In this document: piece by piece, positions 62,337 through 64,000 of the stretch | Position numbering within the stretch: the stretch's first letter is position 1 | Layout of the letters: every line of letters begins with the position of its first letter | DNA from: Grimontia indica | GTDB lineage: Bacteria > Pseudomonadota > Gammaproteobacteria > Enterobacterales > Vibrionaceae | Assembly: GCF_000333895.2 (NCBI RefSeq) | Contig: NZ_ANFM02000006.1 | Coordinates: 62,001-126,000 of the forward strand | DNA length: 64,000 bases | Reading direction: 5' to 3' | Made by a program: the position numbers and the translations under genes | The notes under the pieces: generated by a model | The model's input: the letters and a program-made list of their open reading frames with translations, nothing else | The model's database searches: none | What the model was told of the DNA's origin: nothing

Positions 62337-63187
62337 AAAAGAATTTCAAACTTGGCGCTGCTGCGCTGCTTTTTACTGGCTTATTGACTTCACCGGCGTT
62401 CGCCCAGGATGCAAGAATCATCAGCGCCGGCTCAACCGTTACTGAACTTTTGTTTGCACTAGGCGCAGAAAAAGAAGTGGTTGCAGTAGATTTAACCAGC
62501 CGTCATTACCTTGATGGCAGAGAGATTCCCGTACTGGGCTATCATCGCCAGTTATCAGCCGAAGGCCTATTAGCACTAAGCCCTACCCATCTCGTGGGCT
62601 CGCCAGAGATGGGGCCGGAAAGCACGTTGAAGCTATTGAAATCGGCAAATGTCGATGTTCAAAAGCTGCCAACAGGGACCTCCATTGAAGACTTTAATCA
62701 GCGCGTAGATTCAGTCGCGTCGATTACTGGTACTGAAGACAAAGGTGCCGAAATTAAAGCGGATGTTGCTGAGAAAATAGGAAAGTTGAACGCCTCGGCA
62801 CCTGAAAAACGCCCTTCAGTGATGTTCGTGATGATGTCTGATGGTCGCCCATTGACCGTCGCGGGTGATGAAACCACGGTAAACACAGTGATCGAGTTGG
62901 CTGGCGGCATGAACCCTGCGGCTAAAGAAACCACCAGCTATAAGCCCCTGTCTACCGAGTCTATCGTAGAAATGCAGCCTGAATACATTCTGGTATCCGA
63001 ACGCACTCTTTCGCAGGTTGGCGGTATTGAAGGTATGGTGAAACAGCAGCCTTTGTTAAGCGCAACACCCGCATTCAAGAACGACAACATAATCCCTATT
63101 TCTGGCTACGCAATTCTGGGTGGCTTTGGGTTGGCAAGCCTAGATCTCGCTACCGACCTTAACAAACGCATTTTGGCTGGTGAGTAG
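62333..63187 (+). CDS. hutB: HutB, periplasmic haem-binding protein
   Basis: Periplasmic haem-binding protein of 284 residues for the HutBCD importer. A signal peptide (FKLGAAALLFTGLLTSPAFA) leads into DARIISAGSTVTELLFALGAEKEVVAVD, the typical start of class III binding proteins. The haem ligand Tyr is expected in VLGYHRQLSAEG (about residue 66). It lies between exbD and hutC. No His is conserved nearby, in keeping with Tyr-only ligation. Confidence 0.92.
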   Translation: MKKNFKLGAAALLFTGLLTSPAFAQDARIISAGSTVTELLFALGAEKEVVAVDLTSRHYLDGREIPVLGYHRQLSAEGLLALSPTHLVGSPEMGPESTLKLLKSANVDVQKLPTGTSIEDFNQRVDSVASITGTEDKGAEIKADVAEKIGKLNASAPEKRPSVMFVMMSDGRPLTVAGDETTVNTVIELAGGMNPAAKETTSYKPLSTESIVEMQPEYILVSERTLSQVGGIEGMVKQQPLLSATPAFKNDNIIPISGYAILGGFGLASLDLATDLNKRILAGE

Positions 63188-63196
63188 TACATTTCC

Positions 63197-64000
63197 ATGA
63201 ATGATTTGCTGACTCGCCGCGTTTCAGCGCGGTGGATGATGATCGTTTCTTCGATCTTGTTGTACATCACTGTCGTGAGCTCAATTACTTTGGGGCCGAT
63301 GAATATAGGCTTCTCAGACAGTTTGAAAGCACTACTTCCCGTTCAATCGGACCTTCCTGACTATGTCTCTGTAATCATTCAGGAAGTCCGTTTACCACGT
63401 ACTCTTCTGGCCATTGCTGTAGGCGGTATTCTTGCGATGTGCGGGACCGTCATGCAGGGGCTTTTCAGAAACCCATTGGCAGATCCCGGTATTATCGGGG
63501 TGTCTGCCGGTGCTTCCCTTGGAGCAGCCATTGCGATTGTTCTATTTGGTGGCGTGATTACCCATACGGCATTTCTGGTGCTGGGCACGGTACCGGTATT
63601 TGCTTTTCTGGGCGGTGCGCTAACGACCTTTGCCATCTATTACATGGGCACCAGTAGTAATGGCACTTCAGTCACGATCATGTTACTCGCAGGCGTTGCG
63701 CTTGGCGCGATTGCTGGCGCTGGCATGGGGCTTCTAAACTATTTTGCTGACGATCAGGAGCTTCGCGACCTTTCTCTTTGGACGATGGGCTCTTTAGCCG
63801 GCGCTTCATGGGATGCGATTGGGTTGGCTTTTGTTTCATTAGCCGCATTGGGCTTCTTGTTCCAACGCTATGCAAAACCTCTAAATGCTTTGCTGCTGGG
63901 TGAAGCTGAAGCCCGTCATCTCGGCATTAACGTCCAATCGCTCAAGCGCAATCTGATCCTTCTCACAGCTGCAGGCGTCGGCGTGACAGTTGCCCTTTCC
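63197..64000 (+). CDS. hutC: HutC, haem ABC permease (3' end outside window)
   Basis: Inner-membrane permease of the FecCD/BtuC type for haem. 268 codons are visible, about 75-80% of the usual length; the frame is open to the last base. Family blocks are VRLPRTLLAIAVGGILAMCGTVMQGLFRNPLADPGIIGVSAGASLGAA and LSLWTMGSLAGASWD. It begins nine bases after hutB stops. hutD, the ATPase, should follow outside the window. Confidence 0.92.
   Translation, partial: MNDLLTRRVSARWMMIVSSILLYITVVSSITLGPMNIGFSDSLKALLPVQSDLPDYVSVIIQEVRLPRTLLAIAVGGILAMCGTVMQGLFRNPLADPGIIGVSAGASLGAAIAIVLFGGVITHTAFLVLGTVPVFAFLGGALTTFAIYYMGTSSNGTSVTIMLLAGVALGAIAGAGMGLLNYFADDQELRDLSLWTMGSLAGASWDAIGLAFVSLAALGFLFQRYAKPLNALLLGEAEARHLGINVQSLKRNLILLTAAGVGVTVALS

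Overview
The window looks like a chromosomal segment of a marine gammaproteobacterium of the family Vibrionaceae. The evidence is a haem-uptake locus of Vibrio type (hutA, hutZXW, tonB-exbB-exbD-hutBC), an NhaD antiporter, an integral ViaA, a DUF3069-type protein, a delta-class carbonic anhydrase and a tandem of small proteins recalling a Vibrionaceae-restricted family. The genus cannot be fixed from this sequence alone; Grimontia, Enterovibrio or Photobacterium are possible. No rRNA, tRNA or CRISPR array was seen.

Layout. 1-5.4 kb: the 3' part of viaA, a LysE-type exporter and a three-gene ABC importer of TrpXYZ type. 5.3-10.6 kb: nhaD behind a structured leader, a dCMP-deaminase-like protein, ppiC, a DUF3069 protein, a bactofilin, and a yceH / GIY-YIG / yaeQ cluster. 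10.6-16.3 kb: two c-di-GMP phosphodiesterases (one with a degenerate GGDEF domain, one of the CSS type) and a shortened SbmA/BacA-like transporter. 16.3-25.7 kb: an eleven-gene, mostly overlapping operon (DUF523/DUF1722 protein, LitR-like MerR regulator, photolyase, NTF2-like, SDR, FAD oxidase, DUF1365, cyclopropane-fatty-acid-synthase-like, DUF2878, chalcone-isomerase-like, DUF3833 lipoprotein). It is preceded by three TTGTACA-type repeats and is best read as a light / photo-oxidative stress and membrane-lipid-modification unit.

25.7-41.5 kb: ybjD, a LysR regulator, a Dabb protein, the protein acetyltransferase Pat, a SPOR-type lipoprotein, ddl, a tyrosine-recombinase-like gene, two tandem small paralogues, yciH, a sodium:alanine symporter, an unusually long PLP enzyme with a divergent Lrp-type regulator. 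41.4-52 kb is accessory: a LysR gene, a Xre/RES toxin-antitoxin pair with a duplicated operator-like repeat, a delta carbonic anhydrase, a MITE-like element with terminal inverted repeats, several unrecognised small genes and small zinc-ribbon proteins. Two of the unrecognised genes carry near-perfect LexA (SOS) boxes immediately upstream. 52-64 kb: a GH1 6-phospho-beta-glucosidase, an ABC exporter and the haem locus, with a Fur-box-like site in the divergent hutW/tonB promoter; hutC runs off the end of the window.

How parts work together. The haem genes form a complete route: HutA in the outer membrane energised by TonB-ExbB-ExbD, HutB in the periplasm, HutC in the inner membrane, and HutX/HutZ/HutW handling haem in the cytoplasm. 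In the photolyase operon DNA repair is coupled to fatty-acid modification under a MerR regulator lacking the B12-ligand motif. The strongest pointers to undescribed biology are the two SOS-box orphan genes (45.7-48.1 kb), the structured nhaD leader, and the internally repeated tandem paralogues next to the recombinase gene.
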